64,000 nt of DNA from Ailurus styani (GCA_002007465.1 LNAC01000036.1:1810881-1874880), one strand, 5' to 3'; shown: positions 23,554 to 33,450, counted from the first letter of the stretch. Notes: generated by a model not told the origin, from the sequence alone. Program-made: numbers and translations.

Positions 23554-23756
23554 GGCGCCTGGGTGGCTCAGTGGGTTAAAGCCTCTGCTTTCGGCTCAGG
23601 TCATGATCTCAGTGTCCTGGGATCGAGGCCCGCATCGGGTTCTCTGCTCGGCGGGGAGCCTGCTTCCTCCTCTCCCTGTCTCTCTGCCTGCATCTCTGCC
23701 TACTTGTAATCTCTCTCTGTGTGTCAAATAAATAAATAAAATCTTTAAAAAAAAAA
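23554..23756 (+). mobile_element. Young CAN-SINE inside the L1M 5' region
   Basis: GGGCGCCTGGGTGGCTCAGTG, GGTTAAAGCCTCTGCTTTCGG, GGGATCGAGGCCCGCATCGGG, a (CT)n stretch and AAATAAATAAATAAAATCTTT with A12. AAAGAATGCAAAAGTTG flanks it on both sides (23537-23553 and about 23757-23772). Confidence 0.97.
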
Positions 23757-24233
23757 AAGAATGCAAAAGTTGAAACTTCCTTCAAATGCACAGGCATTAA
23801 TGTAAAGCTGTAAGAAACATAATCAGGGAAATGAGACAAAACCAAGGAAACAATAAATCTATAGTAACTGACCCTAAAGAAATGGAGATCTATGAACTGC
23901 CTAAGAATTCAAAATCATCATCTTAAAAAAGCTCAGTGGGGGCACAAGAGAACTCAGACAACTAAATAAAATCAGGAAGATATACAAATAGAATATTAGT
24001 AAAGACAAAAAGCAAAGAATATATATGCAATATATGATAAATAGAAATATAAAATAACTGAACTGATAAAATGAATGGAGAGCTTCAAAAACAGACTTCA
24101 TCGTGCAGAAAGGAATCAGAAAACTCAAAGACAGATCATTTTAAGTTTTCCTACCAGAGGAACAAAAAGAGAAAGAATGACAAGAATGAAGAAAGCCTGA
24201 GGGACTTATGAGACATCATCAAGAAAACAAATG

Positions 24234-24679
24234 TAGTATCCCCTCCCCTGCTGTGGGAAATATATTCCAAGACCCCCAGCTGATGCCTGAAACCACATAG
24301 GGTACCAACCCTTTACATAGTATGTTTATTCCTATACCTATGATAAAATTCATTTTATCAATTGGGCCCAGTAAGAGATTAATAGTAACCAATAAAATAG
24401 AACAATATTATAATGAAAGTTACATAAATGTCATTTCTCTCTCCCTCAATTTATCTCATTGTACTGTACTCACCCTTCTTGTGATGATAGGAGATGATAA
24501 AATGCCAACATAATGAGTTGAAGTGAGGTGAATGAGACAGGGTTTTTGATGTAGTGTAAAGCTACTACTGACTTTCTGACAATATGTAAGAAAGAGGATC
24601 GTCTGCTTCTGGACCACGGTTGACTATTAGTAACTGAAAGAGTGGAAAGCAAAACCACGGATAAAGAGAGACCACTGTA
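24234..24679 (+). mobile_element. Tigger-type DNA transposon inside L1 ORF1
   Basis: TATCCCCTCCCCTGCTGTGGG, ATTCCAAGACCCCCAGC, GTACTGTACTCACCCTTCTTG and TGTGATGATAGGAGATGATAA, then GGACCACGGTTGACTATTAG and ACCACGGATAAAGAGAGACC form a non-autonomous Tigger-family element (MER44/Tigger7 group by memory). Removing it restores the L1 ORF1 text across a TA (AACAAATG-TA-TATGCATTATGG), the expected target dinucleotide. No transposase frame is left. Confidence 0.8.
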
Positions 24680-24825
24680 TATGCATTATGGAAGTGTCAG
24701 AAGAGAAGAACAAGAAAAAGAGACAAAAAGGTTATTTAAAGAAATAATGGCTGAAAACAATTTTGGGAAAGGTGGGAGGGAAATAAACATCCAGAGTCAT
24801 GCAACATAAAGGATCCCAGATAGGA

Positions 24826-24966
24826 AAAACAGATAGGAAAGAAAAGAAAGAAAGGAAAGAAAAAGAAAGAAAGAAAGAAAGAAAGGAAGAAAGAAAGAGA
24901 AAGAAAAAGGAAGAAAAAGAAAGAAAGAGAGAAAGAAAAAGAAAGAAAGACAGACAGAAAGACAGA
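24826..24966. repeat. (GAAA)n purine-rich microsatellite in L1 ORF1
   Basis: Imperfect GAAA/GGAAA array ending in GACAGACAGAAAGACAGAC. It interrupts the L1 ORF1 remnant; antisense frames rich in Phe, Leu and Ser across it are low-complexity artefacts. Confidence 0.95.
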
Positions 24967-26345
24967 CAATGAAATGCGTTACTAAGTTATCCAAACTCAG
25001 GCAAAGAGAGAATTTTAAAAGCAGTAAGATAAAAGTCACTCATGAAATACAAGGAAGACCTCCTAAGTCTATCATCAAATTTCTAAGCAGAAACCTTGGA
25101 GGCAAGAAGGGAGTGGGATGATGTCTTCAAAGTGCTAAAACAAAAAATCTGCCAACCAAGAAAATGTCTGGCAAAGCTGGTCTTCAAAAACAAATTAAAG
25201 AATTTTCCAGACAAACAAAAGCTTCAGGACTTTATCAGCATTAGACCTGTCTTATAAGAAATGCTAACGGAGTTCTTCAAGGTGAAACAAAAAAGGCTAA
25301 ATAGCAACACTAAAGCATATCAAAGTTCAAAAATCACTAGTAAGGTAAGCATATGGGCAAATATAGAATACTGTAGTACTGTATAGTACTGTACAGTGTA
25401 AAAATAACTTGATTTTAATGCAAACATTAAAAAACAAAAATATTAATACTGTAATTACCAAAAAAGCTTTTAATGGATATCCAGTATTTCAAAAATGTGA
25501 ATTGTGACATTAATGACATCAAGGGGGAGGAGAAATAAAAGTGCAGAGTTTTATATGTGATTGAAGTTAAGTTGGTATCAGCTTAAAATGGATTATTACT
25601 ATGTTGTTATATAAGGCTCATGACAAACACAAAGACATTACTTGAAGAGAATAAACAAAAGAAAAAGAGAAAGGAATCAAAGCATATCATTATGAAAAAA
25701 AATCAATGAAACACAAAGAAAGCAAGGCAAGAAAGTAGTAACAAAAGATCTGTAAGGCACAGGAAACTGAACAAAAGAGCAGTTACAAGTCCTTCCCTAT
25801 CAGTAACTACTGTAAACATAAATGGATTAAACACTCCAATCAAAAGACAGAGAATGGCTGAAAGGATTTAAAAAAATAATAAAAGAGACCCAACAATATG
25901 CTGTCTACACCAGACTTGTTTAAGATTTAAGGAAATATATAGGCTGAAAGTGAGGCAATGAGAAAAGATATTCCATGCAAAAATTTTTAACAAAATGAGC
26001 AGGGGTGACTATACTTCTATCATACAAAATAGACTTTAAGTCAAAAACTATCACACAGACAAGGAAAGACCTTCTATAATGATAAAAGGAACAATTCATC
26101 AGAAGAGTCTAACAATTATATATTCACCCAACATCAGAGAATCTAAATATATAAAGCTAACATTGACAGAACTGAAAGGTGAAACAGACAGCAATGCATT
26201 ATTAGTAGGAGACTTCAATATTACACTGTAGCGAACAGATAGAATGTCCAGACAGAAAATCAATGTAGAAACAAAAGACGAACAACACTATAGACCAGAT
26301 GGACCGAAGAGACACATATAAAACATTCCATCCAACAGCAGCAGT

Positions 26346-26640
26346 TTTTCTAGTTCCTTGTGGTTTAAAATTAGGTTGTTTATTCGGGATCTCTTTTTTC
26401 TTAATGTAGGCATTTATCACTATAAACTTCTTTCTTTGAACTGCTTCTGCTGCATCCTGTAAGTTTTGATATGGTGTTTCCCTTTTTATTTCTCTCAAGC
26501 TACTTTTTGACTTCCTGTTTGACTCACTGGTTTTTCACGAGTGTGTTTAATTTCCACACATTTATGAATTTTCCAATTTTCCTTCCAGTATTGACTTCTA
26601 GTTTCCTACCAGTGTGATCAAAAAAGATACCTGACATGAT
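26346..26640 (-). mobile_element. Inverted block of ORF2 within the L1M
   Basis: The flanks are sense ORF2 (endonuclease end at left, reverse transcriptase start at right), but this block only makes sense on the minus strand. There it begins AAGAAGATTTAAATCATGTC and carries the linker between endonuclease and reverse transcriptase, including the protein segment REIKRETPYQNLQDAAEAV and then KFIVINAYIKKKEIPN. Its position matches where that linker should lie, so it looks flipped in place, with some ORF2 lost at both junctions. Confidence 0.78.
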
Positions 26641-27285
26641 TTAAATCTTCTTGAAGAAGACTGGAATTTTAAAAATCAGAAATGAAAAAAGGAAACATTG
26701 TAAGTGAGGCCACAGAAATAAGAAGGATTAGAAAAGATTACTACATAAAAGAACAATTGTACACCAACAAACTGGATAATGAAGGAGAAAGGGATAAATT
26801 CCTACAAGCATACAACCCATCAGGAATGCATCATAAAGAAAGAAAAATCTGAACAAACCAATAGTAAGTAAAGAGACTAAATCAGTAATCAAGGATTTGC
26901 CAAAAAAGAAATCCCCAGACCAGATGACCTTACTGGTGAATTTTACCAAACCTTTACAGATTTAATACCAATCCTTCTCAAATTCTAAAACACAAATAGT
27001 GAACATTCCTGACACATGTAACAAAGCCAGCAGTACCTTGATACCAAAGCCAGACAAAGATACTACAAAAAGAGAAAACTATAGGCCGATGTCCCTAACA
27101 AACATAAATGCAAAAACCTTGAACAAATACTAACAAACCAAATTGAACAGCACATGTAAAGGCTCATACACCACAACCAACTGGGATTCATCCTATGGAT
27201 GCAAAGACAGTTCAACATAAACCAATCAATTAACGTGACATACCACATTTACAGAATGAAGGGCAAAAATCACATGATTGACACA

Positions 27286-27715
27286 GGATTCTGGGATGAT
27301 GGCAGAGTAGGAAGCACCAGGATTCTGAGTCCTGACTTATGTAACAACCACACTAGCAGAATTTCTCTCTCATAATTATTTGGGAACTCTGGAGTCAACT
27401 GAAGGCTTTAATTTCCAGCAGAAGGTTTTGACCAGTAAACGGAGGTTAATTTTGGTCAAAATCAATTCTGAGCACAATAGAGTACCCATCTTCCACTCAC
27501 CCCAGCCCCATGGCAGACAATTTTGCACATGCTCCTGGAATGCTGTGCGCACAGCAAAAAAGACCCTGTCCTCCAAATATTGGGCATCTGTGCTGTGATT
27601 GCCGATTGCTGTTTTAGTCTTAGAGGTGCAAAGAGGCAACCAGCCACAGTTGCTGTACCTGCCTGAGGCTGAAGTGACTCCCAAGGGATTCAAAAAACCA
27701 AGACCCTACCCCCTT
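27286..27715 (+). mobile_element. L1 5' end without a body
   Basis: ATTCTGGGATGATGGCAGAG followed by TAGGAAGCACCAGGATTCTG, CATAATTATTTGGGAACTCTGG and AATTTCCAGCAGAAGG matches the extreme 5' region of an old L1. It starts directly after the ORF2 text of the preceding element and does not continue into ORF1. Frames on both strands here (61-105 codons) are repeat-derived. Confidence 0.6.
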
Positions 27716-28055
27716 CCTTTTCCTCTTTTTCCCATTTTGGGAGTCAGACATTAAGTGCTAGTATGCTCAAAACCAGCTGAATACATGGGGAAAACTACAA
27801 AGTGAAGTGAAATAGCTACGTAATACAAATACTTAAAATACCAAGCACAATGGTTAATGGTTCCCCATTGTCGTGAAAGCCATCTCCAAATGTCTTAGCA
27901 ATTATTCAGCAAGTATTTGAGAAACTTGTATCCTCCAAGCATTGCCCTAGCTCTTGAGAATGCCAAGATGATGAAAACACAGTTTTCTGTGATCTGTCCC
28001 TCGGGTACCTCCACTGTCTTGTCTTGCTGCCACTCCCCTGCCAGTGTCTTCAGCC
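27716..28055. other. Unique sequence, nothing recognised
   Basis: No repeat or exon signal recognised. Confidence 0.4.
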
Positions 28056-28331
28056 ACTGGAGTGTGTGGACTCACTCAGCTTTCCAAACTCAGAAAATTT
28101 GTAAACATTTTCCTCTCTGGAGAATGCCCTTTTTGTCTTATCTGCCTGGCAAACGCTTCTTCTTTAGTCTCAAGGTTTCTGACTCCCCCAACATTATTAC
28201 TGCCATTGCTTCAGCTCCGCTTACATGGCACTCACTACCATTATAATACCCACCACCCTAGAGCATAATCATTTGCTCCTTTGAGTCCTCTTAGATTCTC
28301 AATGACTTGAGGTCAAAGATAATACCATCCT

Positions 28332-28621
28332 GGGCGCCTGGGTGGTTCAGTGGGTTAAAGCCGCTGTCTTGGGCTCAGGTCATGATCCCAGGGTCCTGGG
28401 ATCGAGGCCCACATCGGGCTCTCTGCTCAGCAGGGAGCCTGCTTCCTTCTCTCTCCTCTCTCTCTGCCTGCCTCTCTGCCTACTTGTAATCTCTCTGTCN
28501 CACATCGGGCTCTCTGCTCAGCAGGGAGCCTGCTTCCTTCTCTCTCCTCTCTCTCTGCCTGCCTCTCTGCCTACTTGTAATCTCTGTGTCAAATGATAAA
28601 TAAAATCTTAAAAAAAAAAAA
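28332..28621 (+). mobile_element. CAN-SINE with an internal assembly duplication
   Basis: GGGCGCCTGGGTGGTTCAGTG, GGTTAAAGCCGCTGTCTTGGG and GGGATCGAGGCCCACATCGGG start a normal SINE, but its second half appears twice: 28410-28499, then an N at 28500, then 28501-28590. The tail follows only the second copy. AAAGATAATACCATCCT flanks both ends (28315-28331 and 28622-28638). Without the repeated part it would be a normal-length SINE of about 200 bp. Confidence 0.95.
28500..28500. other. Single-N assembly join
   Basis: One ambiguous base separates two near-identical copies of about 90 bp starting CACATCGGGCTCTCTGCTC; they differ only in the last few bases (CTGTC versus GTGTC). This is the signature of overlapping contig ends that were not merged. 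Confidence 0.9.
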
Positions 28622-28720
28622 AAAGATAATACCATCCTCATGTCTGAAGCTCCAGCTTCTTATCCAGTGACTGACATTCAATACATGCTGAGCAAATGTT
28701 GCCTGAAAGAATTAATGTGT

Positions 28721-29800
28721 TATACTAAAAATAAATGTTCTAAAAATTAATGAAAGAAAAGGTTCACGGTTGGATGCAGCCTACGGCGAGCTGGTAAATA
28801 TGTAACCCCTGGCTCTCCAAAAAAAACTAAAGGGTCAGGATCTGTATTTGCTACTGTTCATGGTGTGAATTTCCCACTCTCTGATTTTAATGTGACGTCA
28901 CTGAACACAGAGCCAGGAAGAAGTAACACATCACGGAATAACATTTCTACCATTCTCATGTAATATTCATAAATAAAACTCTGAGCACAGGCTATAGTAA
29001 AATAATTGGAAAGTAATGATTTTTCAATATCTATTACAATTATTTAAGTTATATAAAAACCGTCAGTTTACATAGTTATTTTAAAGTAATGGCCACATTT
29101 AACCATTGGCTGACCAAACGCCTCAAAATTTTCTAACTGGCTCTTGCAAGCTGGTCTTGAGCTGGCAGCAGCATGCCACCAAGTGAGGCATCATTATAAG
29201 AGCAGTAGGCAAAGTAGTTAAGGAAAATTTACAGAGGAGGTGGAACTTATTTAAGCTGTTCATTATGAAATAATTATTTCAATAAGACAATTAAGTTGGG
29301 TGGAGAATATATGATCCAAAGGACACTGATTTTTGTCTATTGGATTCACTGGTTTATCCTGGGGGTTAAGACAAGTGATGGACACATACATAATGCTCAT
29401 TAAGTATTTATTAAGTGAACGAATGTTTAATACAAATAACATTATATGGGCCCCTTATATGAAATGCTCAGTCAACTTATGGGGAATGGGGACCTCCGTA
29501 GGGGAGATCTAGATTCAAGGGCAGTTAGCTGAAGTTCATTCACAGAGTGATCACATGCTATCAGTACTTAAAAATGGACAGAGAGAATTCGAGTACTGTC
29601 CAGCCAGAGACCTTGGTTATCTGAAAGTTGGTAGCCAATGTTCTAACATGGGGCATTTAAAGACAAGAAAAGCTGGTATCCCTCTATTTGTGAGCAGCTG
29701 AGCCAGCAACAGAAGCCATGCACTTTAGAATCTTCATTATGTGAAAGAAATAATCCACTGTTGAAGCTAAGCAGGTTGAATTTTTTTTGTTACTTGCAAG
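28721..29800. other. Unique sequence, nothing recognised
   Basis: Repeat-free as far as I can see, with no exon-like signal. Confidence 0.4.
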
Positions 29801-29811
29801 ATCTGTTTAAA

Positions 29812-30560
29812 CTAACGTATTGAGGCAAACATACTGATAGAGAGCAGTTTCTCCTGAGCATGTGCAGAGGAGGAAAAGGTAAAGTGGACAGGAGAACTGG
29901 TCTGCAGCCCATGAGCAGAATACCTGGGACTTATGAGCAGAACACAAACTTCTCTTTCTGCCTGGCTCAGGGCCACTTCATCATGCAAGAGGCGCGAGGT
30001 TATGCAATGCACACGAGGAGGAGAGGACAAGAGGCACATAAATAAGCTGCCTACAATAATGGAAGAATGGCAGCAAAGACATTTGACATTCCCTGTACAG
30101 TTTGGGAAACTGATAAAATCGTAATTGTAAAAAAGACATGCTGTATTGCCAATCCGGGGCTGCTTCTCGCATACGGTCTGGCACATATGTCTTACTGCTC
30201 AGCACAAGCAGCAGAAGGAATGCACAAAAAGAAAAGAGCAATTTCCCCACCGTAAATTGGAAAGTCTGCCAACCAGCTAAGTGATCTGCCATCAATCAGT
30301 GTTAAATTCTCCTTAGCTGCAGAAAATTCAAGGGCTAACTATTACTGAGAGATTTCACACAGTGACTAATGGTATATGACAAACACATTTAAAATCTGCA
30401 TAGACCAGCACCAGATTAAACTGTAACATGAATAATAAATAAATTTAAAGAAATCTTAGCATGCAAAATAAGATATAATCTTTCCAGACATAAATTACAC
30501 AGAGACGATTATAGTTCTGGAAAGGCATTTGCAAACTGACCAAAACAAAGTCAGAAGTGT
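29812..30560. promoter_or_regulatory. Candidate conserved non-coding element (speculative)
   Basis: No repeat family is recognisable, base composition is more balanced than the neighbours, and stops are few on both strands (overlapping frames of 61-124 codons in several phases, none with a known motif). Repeat-free, stop-poor, non-coding blocks in a gene desert often turn out to be conserved enhancers. Conservation was not measured, so this is a guess about role. Confidence 0.2.
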
Positions 30561-30786
30561 CATTTATTCAGAAGTCAACTCTATTTGCACATAAACAGAT
30601 TTTGAAAGGGTTAGGCAGATAAACTATAAAACAATGGTCACGGACGGGTAACCCAGAAAAATCCCAGGTCTCTGATGAGTTATAAATGGCAGTCAATGAG
30701 GATTCTGGACAGATATAAATGCAATAGGATAGGCTTTCCGTTTCCCAAGAAATACAGTTCTTTGTGAGAATAAGAAAACATTTTCC

Positions 30787-30807
30787 TTTTTTTTTTTTTT
30801 TTTTTTT
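30787..30807. repeat. T21 homopolymer
   Basis: A run of 21 T; no attached SINE or L1 body is seen, so its origin is unclear. Confidence 0.95.
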
Positions 30808-32030
30808 AAACCAAGCTGAGCTACAAACCTGGAAAAAGAAAAGATAGGTGGAGGGTGGGCACTAGAGGATTTAAGCATAAAATTCTCTGAAGTTTTTAAG
30901 ACTTTGGTATTTGGGAAGCAGGAGAAATAGCACTGGATTTGGAAACCTAGATTTGAGAGTCTGTTCCTAAACTTAACAACCGCAGATTTCACATAAATAA
31001 CGTGACACATCTCAGAAGACAGTGCTGATAGGCAAATAAAGTGGTATGTACAACATTTGTTACAAATGGTAAACGATTATTCACACATTTGTAGACTGTT
31101 CTACTGTTCCATTTAACAGTAGGAGAAAATGAATATTTGTGCATCAAAAAAACAAAAACAAACAAAACAGAACACAGCAGAGTGGAAAGGAAGCACGGTG
31201 TTCTTACCTGTCTTTAAAAGAAAAAAAAATCTTTACTAAAATATTTAGATGATAAAAACGACCTTGTTGAAAGTGAGCTCCTAAAGGTTTTGATAAGCTG
31301 TGGAAACTATATAAACAAGCAAATAAGTAAAGGTAATTTTTTAATCATAAAAACTAAATTTTGTTAATTCATTTCCAAAATAGTAACACATTTATTCTTC
31401 AATTAAGGCCCGTTTTTCACAGGTGTGCCATGATAAACTATTTTTCCTTGATTGGATTTTAATTGTTGTTATCAACAGAGTTTAAAATTTTTGACAAAGT
31501 TGAAATTTCCATATATTAGTTTGATGAATAGTTAATATCCAACTTCCTAATTCTCAAGTAGTAGAGAGCAGTGAACACCACCACTAAGATGATTCTATTT
31601 TGTCATATAAATTAAATTGAAGACCTTAGTAATTGAGAGTAATTGAGAAATTTAAGAAGAATATACAAAGATTTTAAATTTCTTTGACCAATCTGGCCCT
31701 CACAGTAGGCCCATGATGTCAAATGGGCCATCACTCAAATTTCCTTTTTAAAGAGCAGAAAAATCAATCTCATCAAGTACTGAAATGTTTTTGTAATATC
31801 TTGGGGCAAATTCGTAGTATCAGTGAAATAAATATTCAGGCTCTTCCACATTCTTCTAAAGCTATGTTTTTTGTACCAATCTCAGTAATGTTCAAGACAG
31901 CAACCAAGTTTAGTATTTCAGAAAAAAAAATGGCATAAATTGGTAAGAACAATTTTTGGATATTTTTTAAAATTCAGTGTTACCTCTTAAAAATAGTCAA
32001 AGTAACTGAAACCTGATTAATTAAGTCATT
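30808..32030. other. Unique AT-rich sequence, nothing recognised
   Basis: No repeat family or exon-like block recognised. Confidence 0.45.
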
Positions 32031-32218
32031 AAAAACCCACTGTGGGGCACCTGGGTGGCTCAATGGGTTAAAGCCTCTGCCTTCGGCTCAGGTCATCATC
32101 TCAAGGTCCTGGGATCAAGGCCCGCATCGGGCTCCCTGCTCGGTGGGGTGCCTGCTTCCTCCTCTCTCTCTCTGCCTAATTGTAATCTCTCTCTCTGTCA
32201 AATAAATAAATAAAATCT

Positions 32219-32800
32219 CTACTGGGTATTTACCCTAAAGATACAAAGGTAGTGATCCTCAGGGGCACATGCACCCGAATGTTTATAGCAGCAATGTCCA
32301 CAATAGCCAAACTATGTAAAGAACCTAGATGTCCATCAACAGATGAATGGTTAAAGAAGATGTGGTATATATATACAATGGAATACTATGCAGCTATCAA
32401 AAGAAACGAAATCTTGCCATTTGCAACGACGTGGATGGAACTAGAGGGTATTATGCTGAGCGAAATAAGTCAATCAGAGAAAGACAATGATCATATGATT
32501 TCTCTGATATGAGGAACTTGAGGGTCAGGGTGGGGGGTTGTGGGGGCTCGGGAGGGAAAAATAACAAGATGGGATGGGGAAGGAGACAAACCATAAGAGA
32601 CTCCTAATCTCACAAAACAAACTGAGGGTTACTGGGGGTGGGAGGGTAGGGATAGGGTGGATGGGTTATGGACATTGGGGAGGGTTTGTGCTTTGGTGAA
32701 TGCTGTGAAAGATGTAAGCCTGATGATTCACAGACCTGTACCCCTGGGGCAAAGAATAAATGAATGAATGAATGAATGAATGAATGAATGAATGAATAAA
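32219..32800 (+). mobile_element. 5'-truncated L1 with ORF2 C-terminus, nested in SINE
   Basis: The piece begins in ORF2 (LLGIYPKDTK read from 32218) and continues through FIAAMSTIAKL, STDEWLKKMWYIYTMEYY, AAIKRNEILPF and WMELEGIMLSEIS to a stop at 32510-32512. It then runs through the G-rich 3' UTR to CCTGTACCCCTGGGGC. About 98 codons of the reverse transcriptase C-terminal region remain open, which suggests a fairly recent insertion. The AATAAATAAATAAAATCT on each side is its likely target duplication, taken from the SINE tail. Confidence 0.93.
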
Positions 32801-32817
32801 TAAATAAATAAATAAAA
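32755..32817. repeat. (AATG)n to (AAAT)n microsatellite at the L1 tail
   Basis: About ten GAAT/AATG units directly after the L1 3' end pass into AAAT units of the SINE tail. It has grown from the A-rich tail. Confidence 0.95.
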
Positions 32818-33009
32818 TCTTAAAAAAAAAAACCCACTGTGGTTTTGCTTAAATTACACACTGTATTTCTTCATAAACATTGATTTTGTTTTTCCAAGAG
32901 TGGTACAAACTTAAAATTAATGTGGTAGAGTCCAGATTTCTAAACTATTATTTTATGGGAAAGACACTCCAGTACTTCAGGTATTCTATTAAGCAAAAAT
33001 AAGAGAGGT

Positions 33010-33280
33010 TATTCTATGGCAACAAGCCCAAAATTCCAGGGGCCCAACACAAAGTTCATTTCTTGGTCATGCACAAACCCCAAGGTCCCACTCAATGCTT
33101 CAAGGACTAGCATCTATGTGCTGGCTCAGCAATGCCGGCTGCTTCGATCTTTCCACTCCGCGACCACTCTTACACAGGGAGAGTGAGCTGGAAATACCCG
33201 TGCTGCCAATGAACAGCTCCTACAGAGAGTTCATTGGCCAGACGAAGTGAGTGATAGGTTTCACCTCCAAGGGGGCGCTC
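33010..33280. mobile_element. Possible decayed repeat, family not assigned
   Basis: AAAATTCCAGGGGCCCAAC, AAGTTCATTTCTTGGTCATGC and GAGTTCATTGGCCAGACGAAG resemble an old repeat of the 'ccagtggcttaacacaacaaaagtttatttcttgctcatgc' kind. I cannot name it. Confidence 0.3.
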
Positions 33281-33450
33281 TGGACCAAGTTATGTCCCCT
33301 TCAAAATTCCTATGTTGAAGCCCTACCCCGATGGTATTTGGAGACATAGCCTTTGGGAGTTACTTGGGGTTATATGAAGTTTTGAGAGTAGGGTGTTTTG
33401 AGGGGATTAATGTCCCTGTAAAGAACATCAAGGAACTTGTTCTCTTCCTC
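33281..33450 (+). mobile_element. MLT1-type MaLR LTR fragment
   Basis: AAGTTATGTCCCCTTCAAAA, TTCCTATGTTGAAGCCCTACC, GATGGTATTTGGAGACATAG and GCCTTTGGGAG match the 5' half of an MLT1A-like LTR. The 3' half is lost or unrecognisable. Non-coding relic of a non-autonomous ERVL-MaLR element. Confidence 0.65.

Larger units (their letters stand above)
22870..27285 (+). mobile_element. Nearly full-length ancient L1M, multiply interrupted
   Basis: An old L1 retrotransposon in sense orientation. The 5' region (to about 23850) is followed by ORF1 remnants (ACTGACCCTAAAGAAATGG; GAGATCTATGAACTGCC; then GGAGGCAAGAAGGGAGTGGG and AATTTTCCAGACAAAC further down), a spacer (GTGACATTAATGACATC, AAGTTAAGTTGGTATCAGC), the start of ORF2 with its endonuclease (ATGGATTAAACACTCCAATC; AAAAGACAGAGAATGGC; GGAGACTTCAATATTACACTG) and reverse transcriptase sequence (CCAGACCAGATGACCTTACTGG; CAACTGGGATTCATCC). 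It contains a SINE, a Tigger-type transposon, a GAAA microsatellite and an inverted block, listed separately. Stops and frameshifts are frequent, so it is dead. The 5' boundary is uncertain, and no 3' UTR or tail is present. Confidence 0.85.
28056..28720 (+). mobile_element. L2-like fragment, SINE-interrupted
   Basis: Segments such as GCCTGGCAAACGCTTCTTC, CATGGCACTCACTACC, TTGAGGTCAAAGATAATACC and GACTGACATTCAATACATGC follow the order of the L2 3' end ('tggcactta', 'agggcagggac', 'gcacatagtaggtgctcaataaa'). Very diverged. Confidence 0.5.
32044..32830 (+). mobile_element. CAN-SINE split by a nested L1 in its tail
   Basis: The SINE head and body (GGGGCACCTGGGTGGCTCAAT, GGTTAAAGCCTCTGCCTTCGG, (TC)n, AAATAAATAAATAAAATCT) end near 32218. 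An L1 follows, and after the L1 the SINE tail resumes as AAATAAATAAAATCTT and A11. The flank AACCCACTGTGG is present before the SINE (32034-32045) and after the resumed tail (32831-32842), so the outer pair belongs to the SINE and the L1 came later. Confidence 0.95.

Noticed and set aside
24736..25039. Phe/Leu/Ser-rich frames that look like membrane proteins
   Set aside because: They are the reverse reading of the GAAA microsatellite inside an L1 remnant.
26202..26498. Twin priming as the cause of the inverted ORF2 block
   Set aside because: Twin priming gives an inverted 5' part followed by a sense 3' part. Here sense sequence lies on both sides and the block is at its own ORF2 position.
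27376..27693. 105-codon minus-strand frame
   Set aside because: It lies wholly within an L1 5' region and has overlapping frames on both strands.
29812..30295. Protein-coding exon from five overlapping frames on both strands
   Set aside because: Openness in many phases at once indicates low stop density, not selection on one frame. No family motif seen.
32755..32817. CRISPR-like regular array
   Set aside because: Four-base AATG/AAAT units without spacers, a retrotransposon tail microsatellite in a mammalian genome.
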